From: Bisbaumannia pacifica
GTDB taxonomy: Bacteria > Pseudomonadota > Gammaproteobacteria > Pseudomonadales > Halomonadaceae
NCBI RefSeq assembly: GCF_007989625.1
Contig: NZ_BJUK01000015.1
Location: 1-64,000, forward strand
Direction: 5' to 3'
DNA length: 64,000 nt
Numbering within the stretch: the first letter of the stretch is position 1; the number at the start of each line of letters is the position of its first letter. Positions 15,290 to 27,154 of the stretch are shown here, one piece after another. The position numbers were made by a program, and so were the translations under genes. The notes below the pieces were generated by a model. It had not been told where the DNA came from, searched no databases, and saw only the letters and a list, made by a program, of their open reading frames with translations.

Positions 15290-16519
15290 TCAGGAACGAT
15301 AGTCGGCGTTGATCGTGACATAGTCGTGGGACAGGTCGGAGGTCCACACCGTGGCCGCCTCCTCGCCACGCCCCAGGCGAATGCGAATCGTGATCTCTGC
15401 TTCGGCCATCACCGCGCTGCCGGCCGCCTCGGTGTAGCCGGCGGCACGCCCGCCCTGCTCCACCAGACGCACCTCGCCCAGGTCGATGATCACCTTGTCG
15501 ACGTCGAAGTCGGCCACCGGCGCCCGGCCCGCGGCGGCGAGGATGCGCCCCCAGTTGGCGTCCGAGGCATAGAGCGCGGTCTTGACCAGCGGCGAATGGG
15601 CCACGGTAAAGGCCACGTCCAGGGCCTCCTGGCGGCTGGCGGCCTCCTCCACCCGCAGGGTGACGAACTTGGTGGCGCCCTCGCCGTCGCGGATGATCGC
15701 CTGGGCCAGCTCGACCAGTACCGCCAGCAGCGCCTCGCGGAAGGCCGCCAGCGCCGCCGTATCACCGGCCTCGAGGGTCGCACCGCGACCGGTGGCGACC
15801 AGCATGCAGGCGTCATTGGTGGAGGTGTCGCTGTCCACGGTGATGCAGTTGAAGGAGTCGGCCACGGTCTCCCGCAGCAGCTCCTGCAGCAGCGGCGTGG
15901 CGATGGCCGCGTCGGTGGCCACGAAGCCCAGCATGGTCGCCATATTGGGCTGGATCATGCCGGAGCCCTTGCTGATCCCGGCAATGGTCACCGTCTCGCC
16001 ATTGATCTCCACGCACCGGGTCGCGCCCTTGGGGCGGGTATCGGTGGTCAGGATGCCCTCGGCGGCGGCCTCCCAGGCCGCCGGGTCGAGGCTCTCGAGC
16101 GCCGCCGGCAGGGCGCCGAGCAGGCGCTCCATGGGCAGCGGCTCACCGATCACCCCGGTGGAGAAGGGCAGTACCGCCTCGGCGTCGACCCCGGCCAGAC
16201 GTGCCAGCTCGGCGCAGCTCGCCTCGGCATCCGCCAGCCCCTGGGCACCGGTGCCGGCATTGGCATTGCCGGTGTTGACCAGCAGATAGCGCGGCGCCCC
16301 ACCGGCCCGATGGCAGGCCGCCAGGTGGCGCTTGGCCACCTGCACCGGCGCCGCACAGAAGGCGTTGCGGGTAAAGGTGCCGGCCACGGTGGCGCCCTCG
16401 GGAATCTCGATCACCACCAGGTCGCGGCGGTTCGGCTTCTTGATGCCGGCCATGGCGCTGCCCAGGCGCAGCCCCTCGATCACCGGCATGGCCGGAAAGA
16501 CCGCTTCACCCACTGCCAT
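15290..16519 (-). CDS. argJ: Bifunctional glutamate N-acetyltransferase / amino-acid acetyltransferase ArgJ
   Basis: ArgJ moves the acetyl group from N-acetylornithine to glutamate, recycling it in arginine synthesis; bifunctional forms also use acetyl-CoA. The 409-residue precursor contains GSGMIQPNMATMLGF, in which self-cleavage occurs before the Thr of MATML to create the N-terminal nucleophile of the beta chain. Further blocks are TGVIGEPLPM, TDTRPKGATR, ITVDSDTSTNDA and GEGATKFVTL. It lies 33 bases after secA, same strand, with a GAGGAGAGAG ribosome site. Confidence 0.96.
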   Translation of the reverse strand: MAVGEAVFPAMPVIEGLRLGSAMAGIKKPNRRDLVVIEIPEGATVAGTFTRNAFCAAPVQVAKRHLAACHRAGGAPRYLLVNTGNANAGTGAQGLADAEASCAELARLAGVDAEAVLPFSTGVIGEPLPMERLLGALPAALESLDPAAWEAAAEGILTTDTRPKGATRCVEINGETVTIAGISKGSGMIQPNMATMLGFVATDAAIATPLLQELLRETVADSFNCITVDSDTSTNDACMLVATGRGATLEAGDTAALAAFREALLAVLVELAQAIIRDGEGATKFVTLRVEEAASRQEALDVAFTVAHSPLVKTALYASDANWGRILAAAGRAPVADFDVDKVIIDLGEVRLVEQGGRAAGYTEAAGSAVMAEAEITIRIRLGRGEEAATVWTSDLSHDYVTINADYRS

Positions 16520-16552
16520 CGTTGCTCTCTCCTCTCGTCGGGTTAGCGGCGC

Positions 16553-19291
<2,739 letters not shown>

Positions 19292-19354
19292 TGCGATGAT
19301 GTCCTGTGTCTGCCGCGGCAGAGAATCATGAGTGGCGCCGGGGCGCCGTGTCCT
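19292..19354 (-). promoter_or_regulatory. Structured leader between the upstream small ORF and secA
   Basis: This 63-base gap contains the 14-base palindrome TCTGCCGCGGCAGA (19310-19323) just upstream of the secA ribosome site, and a GGCGCC-GGGGCGCC self-complementary block near 19334-19347. Such structure could couple secA initiation to translation of the upstream ORF, as in E. coli secM-secA, but this is inference. Confidence 0.4.
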
Positions 19355-19690
19355 TCAGGGGAGGACGCCGGCCGGCGGGCCGCGACGGGAGAGGACATCG
19401 AGGGCGGCGATCCAGCGCCGCGGGGGAGACGACGGGCGCGGCCGGACACGCCGTGCCAGGCCGGGACGCCGCGGCGGCTGCCAACGTGCCCGCCGGGCCT
19501 GGCGGCGGCTCTCGGCACGAATCGCCGCCGGCGCCAGCCAGCAGACCTGCACCACCCTCACCATCAGGCGACCGCCGTCGGCGGCCACCAGTCCCACCGG
19601 CAGCAGGCAGCCCACCAGCAGGCCGGCCAGCCACCAGCGCGAACGCCGGCGCGAGGCGCCGAAAGAGGGAGAGGCACAGGGCTGGGTCAT
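19355..19690 (-). CDS. Small signal-peptide protein in the SecM position (putative secretion monitor)
   Basis: A 111-residue open frame with codon use like its neighbours (mostly CTG, GCC, GGC, CGC). The N-terminus looks like a signal peptide: a basic stretch (SRRRSRWW, about 14-21), a hydrophobic core LAGLLVGCLLPVGLVAA (about 22-38), then a likely cleavage region. The remainder is Arg/Pro-rich and ends RRGPPAGVLP. It ends 63 bases upstream of secA on the same strand, exactly where secM lies in enteric bacteria. A short stretch WLAPAAIRAES loosely resembles the SecM arrest motif (W-I/L, then IRA), but it lies too close to the signal peptide to be convincing. A simple membrane or secreted peptide is the alternative. 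Confidence 0.5.
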   Translation of the reverse strand: MTQPCASPSFGASRRRSRWWLAGLLVGCLLPVGLVAADGGRLMVRVVQVCWLAPAAIRAESRRQARRARWQPPRRPGLARRVRPRPSSPPRRWIAALDVLSRRGPPAGVLP

Positions 19691-19753
19691 GCTGTCGACA
19701 GGCTCCCGGACATGCTAGATTGGCGACACGCAACGGCCGCCGCGAGAAAGCCC

Positions 19754-20230
19754 ATGAGTATAAAGGTTAAGCGTTTCCGCGCCCAGCCCGTCACCCGCCT
19801 GCTGGGCGGTCGCGGTGAGCTGGGTGGCCTGATGCGCATGGCCTCGCTGCTGGAGCGGGCCCAGACCACCCTGCGCGAGGCGTTGCCGGAAGAGCTGCGC
19901 GAGCACCTCTATGTGGGCGGCTACCGGGACGGCCGACTCACCCTGATCACCGACCGCGCCGCCTGGCTGACCCGGCTGCGCTACGAGCAACCGCGACTGC
20001 TGACCCTGTTGCGCGGCCTGCCGGAATTCGCCGCCCTGCAGCGCCTCGACCTCAAGGTGCGCCCGGTTCGCCCCCCCAAGCCGCTGCCCCGTCAGGAGCG
20101 CCACCTGCCCGCCGGGGCCGCCGCCGAGCTGGCCAACTGCGCCCGCGAGATCGACGATCCCCGATTGCGCGGCGCCCTGGAACGCCTGGCCTCCCATGGT
20201 GCCAAGACGCCCGACGACGACGGCGACTGA
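19754..20230 (+). CDS. dciA: DUF721 protein, DciA-type replicative helicase loader
   Basis: A 158-residue protein of the DUF721 family; DciA loads the DnaB helicase in bacteria lacking DnaC. The conserved domain covers about residues 20-105 (LLERAQTTLREALPEELREHLYVGGYRDGRLTL..., AWLTRLRYEQPRLL), followed by a flexible tail. It is divergent from secA, the position the gene occupies in Pseudomonas. The start at 19754 (MSIKVKRF) is chosen because everything upstream lies antisense to the small ORF and secA. Confidence 0.82.
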   Translation: MSIKVKRFRAQPVTRLLGGRGELGGLMRMASLLERAQTTLREALPEELREHLYVGGYRDGRLTLITDRAAWLTRLRYEQPRLLTLLRGLPEFAALQRLDLKVRPVRPPKPLPRQERHLPAGAAAELANCAREIDDPRLRGALERLASHGAKTPDDDGD

Positions 20231-20276
20231 TCCAAGCCATGCCATACTGAAGTCAGCACTTAGCCCCCAAACGCAA

Positions 20277-20308
20277 CGATGCCCAGCCGGTAAGCCGACT
20301 GGGCATCG
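20277..20308. terminator. Terminator hairpin between dciA and tRNA-Met
   Basis: CGATGCCCAG (20277-20286) pairs with CTGGGCATCG (20299-20308), extended by CGG/CCG; A- and T-poor flanks. It can serve both convergent units. Confidence 0.65.
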
Positions 20309-20319
20309 AAAGAATTCGC

Positions 20320-20396
20320 TGGTGGCTACGCCCTGATTCGAACAGGGGACCCCATCATTATGAGTGATGTGCTCTAACCAGCTGAGCTACGTAGCC
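20320..20396 (-). tRNA. tRNA-Met (elongator, CAT anticodon)
   Basis: Read on the minus strand the 77-base unit starts GGCTACGTAGCTCAG, has the anticodon loop CTCATAA (anticodon CAT), a T-arm with GTTCGAATC, an acceptor end CGTAGCC and an encoded CCA. It is nearly identical to the E. coli elongator tRNA-Met. The Leu-to-initiator features (three GC pairs below the anticodon loop, unpaired first base) are absent, so it is not tRNA-fMet. Confidence 0.95.
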
Positions 20397-20487
20397 ACGG
20401 GGGTCGCGACGCCTGGCGTCGGCAACGGGGGCGAATTATGCCCAGCCCGACCGTCGCTGGCAAGCCCCCTGTGCGTCGTTTTTATTG

Positions 20488-20517
20488 ATTGAACGTTCAA
20501 TAAAAATATCCCATACT
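20488..20517 (+). promoter_or_regulatory. BetI operator overlapping the betIBA promoter
   Basis: The perfect palindrome ATTGAACGTTCAAT (20488-20501), within TATTGATTGAACGTTCAATA, matches the choline-responsive BetI site known from Vibrio and E. coli. A promoter fits on top of it: TTGAAC (20489-20494), 17-base spacer, CATACT (20512-20517). Bound BetI would cover the -35 box. Confidence 0.82.
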
Positions 20518-20575
20518 GGATGTATCGCCATCGAACACCCGGACGGTCCGCCGTCCCCGCACGAGGAGATGCCCG

Positions 20576-21175
20576 ATGCCCAAGGTCGGAATGGAACCCA
20601 TTCGTCGCCGCCAGTTGATCCAGGCCACCATGGAGGCCATCGACGAGGCGGGGCTGGCCGACGCCACGGTGATCCGCATCGCCCGCCGCGCCGGCGTCTC
20701 CGCCGGCATCATCAGCCACTACTTCGGCGGCAAGGATGGCCTGCTCGAGGCCACCATGCGCCAGATCCTCCATGACCTGGGCGAGGCCGTGGCGACCCGC
20801 CGCGCCGCCTTGGGCCAGGCGGAGCCTCGGGCCCACCTCGAGGCGATCATCGACGGCAACTTCGATCGCAGCCAGGTCAGCGGCCCGGTGGCCAAGACCT
20901 GGCTGGCGTTTTGGGCCAGCAGCATGCACCAGCCGGCGCTGCAGCGCCTGCAGTCGGTCAACGACCGGCGCCTCTACTCCAACCTCTGCCACCAGTTCCG
21001 CCGCTGCCTGCCGCGGGACGAGGCGCGCCGCGCCGCCCAGGGCCTGGCCGCCATGATCGACGGCCTCTGGCTGCGCGGCGCCCTGGCACCGGAGGGGCTG
21101 GACGTGGCGCAGGCCCGCCGCCTGGCCTACGACTACCTTGATCAACAGCTGGCCCGCGAGCCCGCCCTCGCCTGA
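20576..21175 (+). CDS. betI: Choline-responsive transcriptional repressor BetI
   Basis: A 199-residue TetR-family repressor. The opening [18 protein letters not shown] is the BetI signature, with the helix-turn-helix near residues 30-50 ([29 protein letters not shown]). The C-terminal ligand domain ends [13 protein letters not shown]. It represses betIBA until choline binds. The operator lies 75 bases upstream. First gene of the operon, 50 bases before betB. Confidence 0.95.
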   Translation: MPKVGMEPIRRRQLIQATMEAIDEAGLADATVIRIARRAGVSAGIISHYFGGKDGLLEATMRQILHDLGEAVATRRAALGQAEPRAHLEAIIDGNFDRSQVSGPVAKTWLAFWASSMHQPALQRLQSVNDRRLYSNLCHQFRRCLPRDEARRAAQGLAAMIDGLWLRGALAPEGLDVAQARRLAYDYLDQQLAREPALA

Positions 21176-21225
21176 CGCCGCGAGGCATCACGAACATTCG
21201 CACTACCCGTTCTCAGGAGGTCCCC

Positions 21226-22695
21226 ATGACCGCGCTTCCGACTCAGCAGCTCTATATCGACGGCCGGGCCGTCGACGCCACCTCCGGCGAGACCTTCGCC
21301 GCCGTCAATCCCTACGATGGCAGCGAGCTGGCCCGCGTGCAGCAGGCCTCCACCGACGACGTGGATCGCGCCGTGGCCGCCGCCCAGGCCGGCCAGCGGG
21401 TGTGGGCCGCCATGACCGGCATGGAGCGCAGTCGAATCCTGCTGCGCGCCGTGGCGCTCTTGAGAGAGCGCAATGATGAGCTGGCCCTGCTCGAGACCCT
21501 CAACACCGGCAAGCCGATAAGCGAGACCGCCGCGGTGGATATCGTCACCGGTGCCGACGTCCTCGAATATTACGCCGGCCTGGCCCCGGCCATCGAGGGC
21601 GCGCAGATCCCCCTGCGCGACTCCTCCTTCGTCTACACCCGTCGCGAGCCGCTGGGGGTGATCGGCGCCATCGGCGCCTGGAACTACCCCATCCAGATCG
21701 CCTGCTGGAAGGCCGCCCCGGCCCTGGCCGCCGGCAATGCCGTGGTCTTCAAGCCCAGCGAGGTGACCCCGCTGACCGCCATCAAGCTGGCCGAGATCCT
21801 CACCGAGGCGGGCCTGCCGGACGGGGTCTTCAACGTCATCCAGGGCGACGGTCGGGTGGGCGCCCTGCTCACCGAGCACGCCGGCATCGCCAAGGTCTCC
21901 TTCACCGGCGAGGTGGGCACCGGCAAGAAGGTGATGGCCGCCGCCGGGGGCTCGACCCTCAAGGACGTGACCATGGAGCTGGGCGGCAAGTCACCGCTGA
22001 TCGTCTTCCATGACGCCGACCTGGATCGTGCCGCCGATGCCGCCATGATGGCCAACTTCTACTCCAGCGGGCAGGTCTGCACCAACGGCACCCGGGTCTT
22101 CGTCGACCGCCGCGTCAAGGACGCCTTCGAGGCCAAGATCGCCGAGCGCGTGGCGCGCATCAAGGCCGGCGACCCCCGCGACCCCGAGGTCAACTTCGGG
22201 CCCCTGGTGAGCTTCGAGCACCAGCAGAAGGTGCTCTCCTATATCGCCCTGGGCAAGGAGGAAGGCGCCCGCCTGCTGGCCGGCGGCGAGCGCTGGGACA
22301 GCGCTGACTTCAGCCAGGGCGCATGGGCGGCGCCCACGGTGTTCACCGACTGCCGCGACGAGATGCGCATCGTCCGCGAGGAGATCTTCGGCCCGGTGAT
22401 GGCGATCCTCGCCTTCGACGACGAGGACGAGGTGATTCGCCGCGCCAACGACACCCAGTACGGCCTGGCCGCCGGCGTCTTCACCGAGAGCCTGAATCGC
22501 GCCCACGGCGCCATTCATCGCCTGGAGGCCGGCATCTGCTGGATCAACACCTGGGGCGAGTCTCCCGCCGAGATGCCGGTGGGCGGCTACAAGCAGTCCG
22601 GGGTCGGCCGCGAAAACGGCATCGAGACCCTCGCCCACTACACCCAGACCAAGTCGGTGCAGGTGGAGATGGGCGCCTTCGAATCGGTCTTCTAA
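21226..22695 (+). CDS. betB: Betaine aldehyde dehydrogenase
   Basis: A 489-residue NAD(P)-dependent aldehyde dehydrogenase that makes glycine betaine, the main compatible solute. Visible are the Rossmann loop [14 protein letters not shown], the catalytic Glu in [12 protein letters not shown], the nucleophile Cys285 in [12 protein letters not shown], and the C-terminal [21 protein letters not shown] typical of BADH. AGGAGG precedes the ATG. It follows betI and is 90 bases before betA. Confidence 0.96.
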   Translation: MTALPTQQLYIDGRAVDATSGETFAAVNPYDGSELARVQQASTDDVDRAVAAAQAGQRVWAAMTGMERSRILLRAVALLRERNDELALLETLNTGKPISETAAVDIVTGADVLEYYAGLAPAIEGAQIPLRDSSFVYTRREPLGVIGAIGAWNYPIQIACWKAAPALAAGNAVVFKPSEVTPLTAIKLAEILTEAGLPDGVFNVIQGDGRVGALLTEHAGIAKVSFTGEVGTGKKVMAAAGGSTLKDVTMELGGKSPLIVFHDADLDRAADAAMMANFYSSGQVCTNGTRVFVDRRVKDAFEAKIAERVARIKAGDPRDPEVNFGPLVSFEHQQKVLSYIALGKEEGARLLAGGERWDSADFSQGAWAAPTVFTDCRDEMRIVREEIFGPVMAILAFDDEDEVIRRANDTQYGLAAGVFTESLNRAHGAIHRLEAGICWINTWGESPAEMPVGGYKQSGVGRENGIETLAHYTQTKSVQVEMGAFESVF

Positions 22696-22785
22696 GGCCT
22701 CGCCCCCGGCCCGCTTCATGCCCGGCGCCGGGGGCCTCTCGCCCCCCACCCTGCCTTGTCTCCGTCTTCTTGTTGGGAGGACCCC

Positions 22786-24489
22786 ATGTCCCAGATCCGC
22801 GAATTCGATTACGTCATTATCGGCGCCGGCTCCGCCGGTAACGTCCTGGCCACCCGCCTCACCGAGGACCCCGAGGTCCAGGTGCTGCTGCTGGAGGCCG
22901 GCGGCCCCGACTACCGCTTCGACTTCCGTACCCAGATGCCGGCGGCGCTGGCCTACCCGCTGCAGGGCAAGCGCTACAACTGGGCCTTCGAGACCGACCC
23001 GGAGCCGCATATGGACGGCCGGCGCATGGAGTGCGGTCGCGGCAAGGGCCTGGGCGGCTCCTCGCTGATCAACGGCATGTGTTATATCCGCGGCAACGCC
23101 CTGGACTATGACTACTGGGCCAAGCGTCCGGGCCTCGAGGACTGGACCTACGCCGACTGCCTGCCCTACTTCCGCAAGGCGGAGACCCGCGATATCGGCC
23201 CCAACGACTATCACGGCGGCGACGGCCCGGTCAGCGTGACCACCCCCAAGGAAGGCAACAACCCCCTCTACCACGCCTTTATCGAGGCCGGGGTCCAGGC
23301 CGGCTACCCGGCCACCGAAGACGTCAACGGCTACCAGCAGGAGGGCTTCGGCCCCATGGACCGCTTCGTCACCCCCCAGGGACGCCGCGCCTCCACCGCC
23401 CGGGGCTACCTGGACACCGCCAAGCAGCGTCCCAACCTGACCATCGAGACCCGGGCCACCACCGACATCATCGAGTTCGAGGGCAAGCGTGCCGTGGGCG
23501 TGCGCTACGAGCGCAAGGGCCAGACCCAGCGGGTACGGGTGCGCCGCGAGGTGCTGCTGTGCGGCGGCGCCATCGCCTCGCCGCAGATCCTGCAACGCTC
23601 CGGGGTGGGCCCCAAGGCACTCCTCGACGAGTTCGGCATCCCCCCGGTACTGGTCAACGACAACGTCGGCGCCCATCTCCAGGATCACCTGGAGATGTAT
23701 ATCCAGTACGAGTGCACGCAGCCGATCTCCCTCTACCCGGCGCTGAAATGGTACAACCAGCCGAAGATCGGCGCCGAATGGCTGTTCCTGGGTACCGGCA
23801 TCGGCGCCAGCAACCAGTTCGAGGCGGCGGGCTTTATCCGCACCGATGACGCCGAGGAGTGGCCCAACCTGCAGTACCACTTCCTGCCCATCGCCATCAG
23901 CTACAACGGCAAGAGCGCCGTCCAGGCCCACGGCTTCCAGGCCCATGTGGGCTCCATGCGCTCCGAGAGCCGCGGCCGGGTGCGCCTCACCTCCCGGGAT
24001 CCCAAGGCGGCGCCGAGCATCCTCTTCAACTACATGTCCACCGAGAAAGACTGGCAGGAGTTCCGCGACGCCATTCGCCTGACCCGCGAGATCATCGCCC
24101 AGCCGGCCATGGATCCCTACCGCGGCCGCGAGATCTCCCCGGGCCCGGACGTCCAGAGCGACGCCGAGCTGGACGCCTTCGTCCGCGAACATGCCGAGAC
24201 CGCCTACCACCCCTGCGGCAGTTGCCGCATGGGCGAGGGGGACGACGCCGTGGTCAACGGCGCCGGCCAGGTCCATGGCCTGGAGGGGCTGCGGGTGGTG
24301 GACGCCTCGCTGTTCCCGGTGATCCCCACCGGCAACCTCAACGCCCCGACGATCATGCTGGCGGAGAAGATCGCCGACAAGATCCGCGGCCGCGACCCGC
24401 TGCCCAAGAGCGATGCCCCCTACTACGTGGCCAAGGGCGCCCCGGCCCAGCAGGAACCGCAACGCCGCCTCGAAGAAGCCCATCGCTGA
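22786..24489 (+). CDS. betA: Choline dehydrogenase (GMC flavoprotein)
   Basis: A 567-residue FAD enzyme that oxidises choline to betaine aldehyde at the inner membrane. The FAD-binding [18 protein letters not shown] lies near residues 9-26, the GMC signature [20 protein letters not shown] near 84-103, and the catalytic His region HPCGSCRMG near 470. The ATG at 22786 has GGGAGG six bases upstream; the longer frame from 22756 lacks one. The operon ends with a strong terminator. No choline transporter (betT) is in the window. Confidence 0.96.
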   Translation: MSQIREFDYVIIGAGSAGNVLATRLTEDPEVQVLLLEAGGPDYRFDFRTQMPAALAYPLQGKRYNWAFETDPEPHMDGRRMECGRGKGLGGSSLINGMCYIRGNALDYDYWAKRPGLEDWTYADCLPYFRKAETRDIGPNDYHGGDGPVSVTTPKEGNNPLYHAFIEAGVQAGYPATEDVNGYQQEGFGPMDRFVTPQGRRASTARGYLDTAKQRPNLTIETRATTDIIEFEGKRAVGVRYERKGQTQRVRVRREVLLCGGAIASPQILQRSGVGPKALLDEFGIPPVLVNDNVGAHLQDHLEMYIQYECTQPISLYPALKWYNQPKIGAEWLFLGTGIGASNQFEAAGFIRTDDAEEWPNLQYHFLPIAISYNGKSAVQAHGFQAHVGSMRSESRGRVRLTSRDPKAAPSILFNYMSTEKDWQEFRDAIRLTREIIAQPAMDPYRGREISPGPDVQSDAELDAFVREHAETAYHPCGSCRMGEGDDAVVNGAGQVHGLEGLRVVDASLFPVIPTGNLNAPTIMLAEKIADKIRGRDPLPKSDAPYYVAKGAPAQQEPQRRLEEAHR

Positions 24490-24512
24490 GGCCAGTTTCC
24501 TCAGCCCTTCGA

Positions 24513-24539
24513 CCCCGCCCCTCCCGGCGGGGTTTTTTT
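24513..24539 (+). terminator. Rho-independent terminator of betIBA
   Basis: CCCCGCC / GGCGGGG stem (24513-24519, 24526-24532) followed directly by seven T residues. Confidence 0.93.
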
Positions 24540-24592
24540 ATGGCTCGCGCCCCCTGGCGGCCCGGCGGGAAATCGACTAGGCTTGAGAAATT

Positions 24593-24606
24593 CAAACAAC
24601 CGTTCG
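24593..24606 (+). promoter_or_regulatory. Possible PsrA/FadR-type operator upstream of fadE
   Basis: CAAACAACCGTTCG fits the fatty-acid repressor PsrA pattern (CAAAC, 2-4 bases, GTTTG) with one mismatch and sits in a wider TTC...GAA dyad. PsrA-type regulators control fadE in related genera. The regulator itself is not in the window. Confidence 0.4.
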
Positions 24607-24643
24607 AAACTCTTGCCGTCCGAACCGTATAGGGAGGTCTGTG

Positions 24644-27094
24644 ATGACCCAACTGATCCTGATCCTGCTCGCCCTGGGGGGCCTGGTCGCGGTGATGCGC
24701 CGCGAGGCCGGCGCCCTGCCCGCCCTGGCGGTGCTCGCCGTGGTGGGCCTGGCCGCCCTGGCCCTGGGTAGCCCGCTGCTGGGGGGGCTGCTGCTGATCG
24801 GCGCCGCCGGGGTGGCGCTGGCCGGCCTGCCGGCGCTGCGCCGCCGCTGGCTCAGCCCGCGGCTCTTCGCCCTGTTCAAGAAGGTCTCACCCAAGGTCTC
24901 CGAGACCGAGCGCACCGCCCTGGAGGCGGGCACCGTGGCCTGGGATGGCGAGCTGTTCTCCGGCAAGCCCGACTGGTCGGCCTTGCTGGCGCGCCGCAAC
25001 GAGGGCATCAGCGCCGAGGAGCAGGCCTTCCTCGACCAGCAGTGCAGCGTCGCCGCCGGCATGACCAACGCCTGGGAGATCACCCGCGAGCGCGCCGACC
25101 TGCCCCAAGAGCTGTGGGACTACCTGAAGCAAGAGCGCTTCTTCGGCATGATCATTCCCAAGGAGTACGGCGGCCTGGGCTTCTCCGCCAAGGCCCAATC
25201 CCTGGTACTGCAGAAGCTCTCGGTCAACGAGACCCTGATGGTCACCGTGGGCGTGCCCAACTCCCTCGGCCCCGGCGAACTCTTGCTCAAGTACGGCACC
25301 CAGCAGCAGAAGGATCACTACCTTCCGCGACTCGCCGATGGCCGCGAGATCCCCTGCTTCGGCCTCACCGGCCCGCGGGCCGGCTCGGACGCCACCTCCC
25401 TGCCCGATACCGGCATCGTCTGCAAGCAGATGGTGGACGGCGAGGAAGTCCTGGGCCTGCGCCTCAACTTCGAGAAGCGCTGGATCACCCTGGCGCCCAT
25501 CGCCACCGTGGTCGGCCTGGCCTTTCGCATGTTCGACCCGGAGCGCCTGCTCGGCGGCGAGGAAGACCTGGGCATCACCTGCGCGCTGATCCCCCGCGAC
25601 ACCGCCGGCATGGAGATCGGCCGCCGCCATCACCCCATCGGCAGCCCCTTTATGAACGGGCCGATCAAGGGCAAGGACGTCTTCGTGCCCCTGGACACCA
25701 TTATCGGCGGCCCGGAGATGGCCGGTCAGGGCTGGCGTATGCTGGTGGAATGTCTCTCGGTGGGCCGCTGCATCACCCTGCCCTCCGGCGCCACCGGCAC
25801 CTCCCGCTACGCCCTGGGCTGGAGCGGCGGCTTCGCCCGGGTGCGTCGCCAGTTCAATGTCCCGGTGGCCGAGATGGAGGGTATCCAGGAGCCCCTGGCG
25901 CGCATGGCGGCCCTCTCCTATATCGCCCAGGCGGCGGTGCTGCAGACCGCCAACACCATCGACGCCGGCGAGAAACCCGCGGTGCCCTCGGCGATCCTCA
26001 AGAGCCAGCTCACCGAGTTCCAGCGCCAGATCCTCGGCGACGCCATGGATATCCACGGCGGCAAGGCGGTGACCCTCGGGCCGCGTAACTACCTGGGCAT
26101 CGGCTACAGCGCCAACCCGGTGGCGATCACCGTGGAAGGTGCCAATATCATGACCCGCAACCTGATGATCTTCGGTCAGGGGGCGATCCGCTGCCATCCC
26201 TATGTGCTGGAGGAGCTGGCTGCCAAGGACGCCGACGACCTGAACGCCTTCGACACGGCCTTCTTCGGCCATGCCGGCCTGATCTTCGGCAATGCCGCCC
26301 GCGCCTTCACCCAGGCCTTCGGCCTCGGCAAACCGGCGGTGCCCTTCGATGGCGAGGCCAAGCGTTATGCCCAGGAAGTGGCGCGCCTCTCCGCCGGCTT
26401 CAGCCTGTGTGCCGATGCCGCCATGGCCAGCCTCGGCGCCAGCCTCAAGCAGCGCGAGATGCTCTCGGCGCGCCTCGGTGACGTGCTCTCCAACCTCTAC
26501 CTCGCCTCCATGGTGCTCAAGCAGTGGCACGAGGGCGAGCGGGTCGAGGGCGAGGCCGCCCTGCTCCACTACAGCTGCCAGTACCTGCTGAACCGCGCCG
26601 AGCAGGCCTTCGACGAGCTCTTCGACAACCTGCCGAATCGCGCCCTGGGTCGCACCCTGCGGCTGATCGTGATGCCCCGCGGCAAGCGCTTCAAGCGGCC
26701 CCACGACGACCTGGCTCGCACCATCGCCCAGGCGATCTCCCGGGACAGCGCCCTGCGCCGCCAGATGCTGGCGCACACCTGGGACCAGCAAGCGGACGGC
26801 CAGCGGGACAACCCCCTGGCCCGCTACAACGCCCTGCTGGCCGAGTACGACCGCGCCGAGCCGCTCTACCGCAAGCTCAACAAGGCCTACGCCAAGGGCG
26901 AGCTGCCGGCCACCGCCCTGCACCCGGAGCAGCGCATCGCCGCGGCCCGGGAGGCCGGCCTGATCGACGCAGAGGAAGCGACCTTCATGGCCCGCTTCGA
27001 GGCCGAGGTGCTGGAGATGCTGACGGTGGATGACTTCCCCTTCGAGGCCTTCGCCCAGCAACAGGACAAGGTGATCTGGCACAACGCCGCCTGA
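24644..27094 (+). CDS. fadE: Acyl-CoA dehydrogenase FadE
   Basis: The 816-residue protein matches the long FadE type. Residues 1-75 hold two or three hydrophobic helices for membrane attachment. The dehydrogenase core follows (FFGMIIPKEYGGLGFSAKAQ, CFGLTGPRAGSDATSLPDTG, GSPFMNGPIKGKDVFVPLD, RQILGDAMDIHGGKAV), then the DUF1974 C-terminal region of FadE. It carries out the first oxidation of fatty acid beta-oxidation. The ATG at 24644 is chosen over the GTG at 24641 because AGGGAGG is six bases before it. Single-gene unit with its own terminator. Confidence 0.94.
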   Translation: MTQLILILLALGGLVAVMRREAGALPALAVLAVVGLAALALGSPLLGGLLLIGAAGVALAGLPALRRRWLSPRLFALFKKVSPKVSETERTALEAGTVAWDGELFSGKPDWSALLARRNEGISAEEQAFLDQQCSVAAGMTNAWEITRERADLPQELWDYLKQERFFGMIIPKEYGGLGFSAKAQSLVLQKLSVNETLMVTVGVPNSLGPGELLLKYGTQQQKDHYLPRLADGREIPCFGLTGPRAGSDATSLPDTGIVCKQMVDGEEVLGLRLNFEKRWITLAPIATVVGLAFRMFDPERLLGGEEDLGITCALIPRDTAGMEIGRRHHPIGSPFMNGPIKGKDVFVPLDTIIGGPEMAGQGWRMLVECLSVGRCITLPSGATGTSRYALGWSGGFARVRRQFNVPVAEMEGIQEPLARMAALSYIAQAAVLQTANTIDAGEKPAVPSAILKSQLTEFQRQILGDAMDIHGGKAVTLGPRNYLGIGYSANPVAITVEGANIMTRNLMIFGQGAIRCHPYVLEELAAKDADDLNAFDTAFFGHAGLIFGNAARAFTQAFGLGKPAVPFDGEAKRYAQEVARLSAGFSLCADAAMASLGASLKQREMLSARLGDVLSNLYLASMVLKQWHEGERVEGEAALLHYSCQYLLNRAEQAFDELFDNLPNRALGRTLRLIVMPRGKRFKRPHDDLARTIAQAISRDSALRRQMLAHTWDQQADGQRDNPLARYNALLAEYDRAEPLYRKLNKAYAKGELPATALHPEQRIAAAREAGLIDAEEATFMARFEAEVLEMLTVDDFPFEAFAQQQDKVIWHNAA

Positions 27095-27115
27095 TCCGCC
27101 CCCGAGGTACCCCTT

Positions 27116-27145
27116 CGCCCCGGCCATCGGCCGGGGCGTTTTTTT
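27116..27145 (+). terminator. Rho-independent terminator of fadE
   Basis: Perfect 10-bp stem CGCCCCGGCC / GGCCGGGGCG with loop ATC, followed by seven T residues. Confidence 0.95.
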
Positions 27146-27154
27146 ATGGACGCC

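Noticed and set aside
19500-19560. WLAPAAIRAES as a true SecM arrest motif
   Set aside because: It is only about 25 residues after the signal-peptide core, so the signal would still be in the ribosome tunnel when this part is decoded; the resemblance needs a gap.
21991-24483. An 830-codon open frame on the minus strand
   Set aside because: It lies exactly antisense to betB/betA, whose products are fully recognisable; long antisense frames are common in GC-rich DNA.
24887-27127. A 746-codon open frame antisense to fadE
   Set aside because: Same reason: His/Gln/Gly-rich composition with no recognisable domain, opposite a clear FadE.
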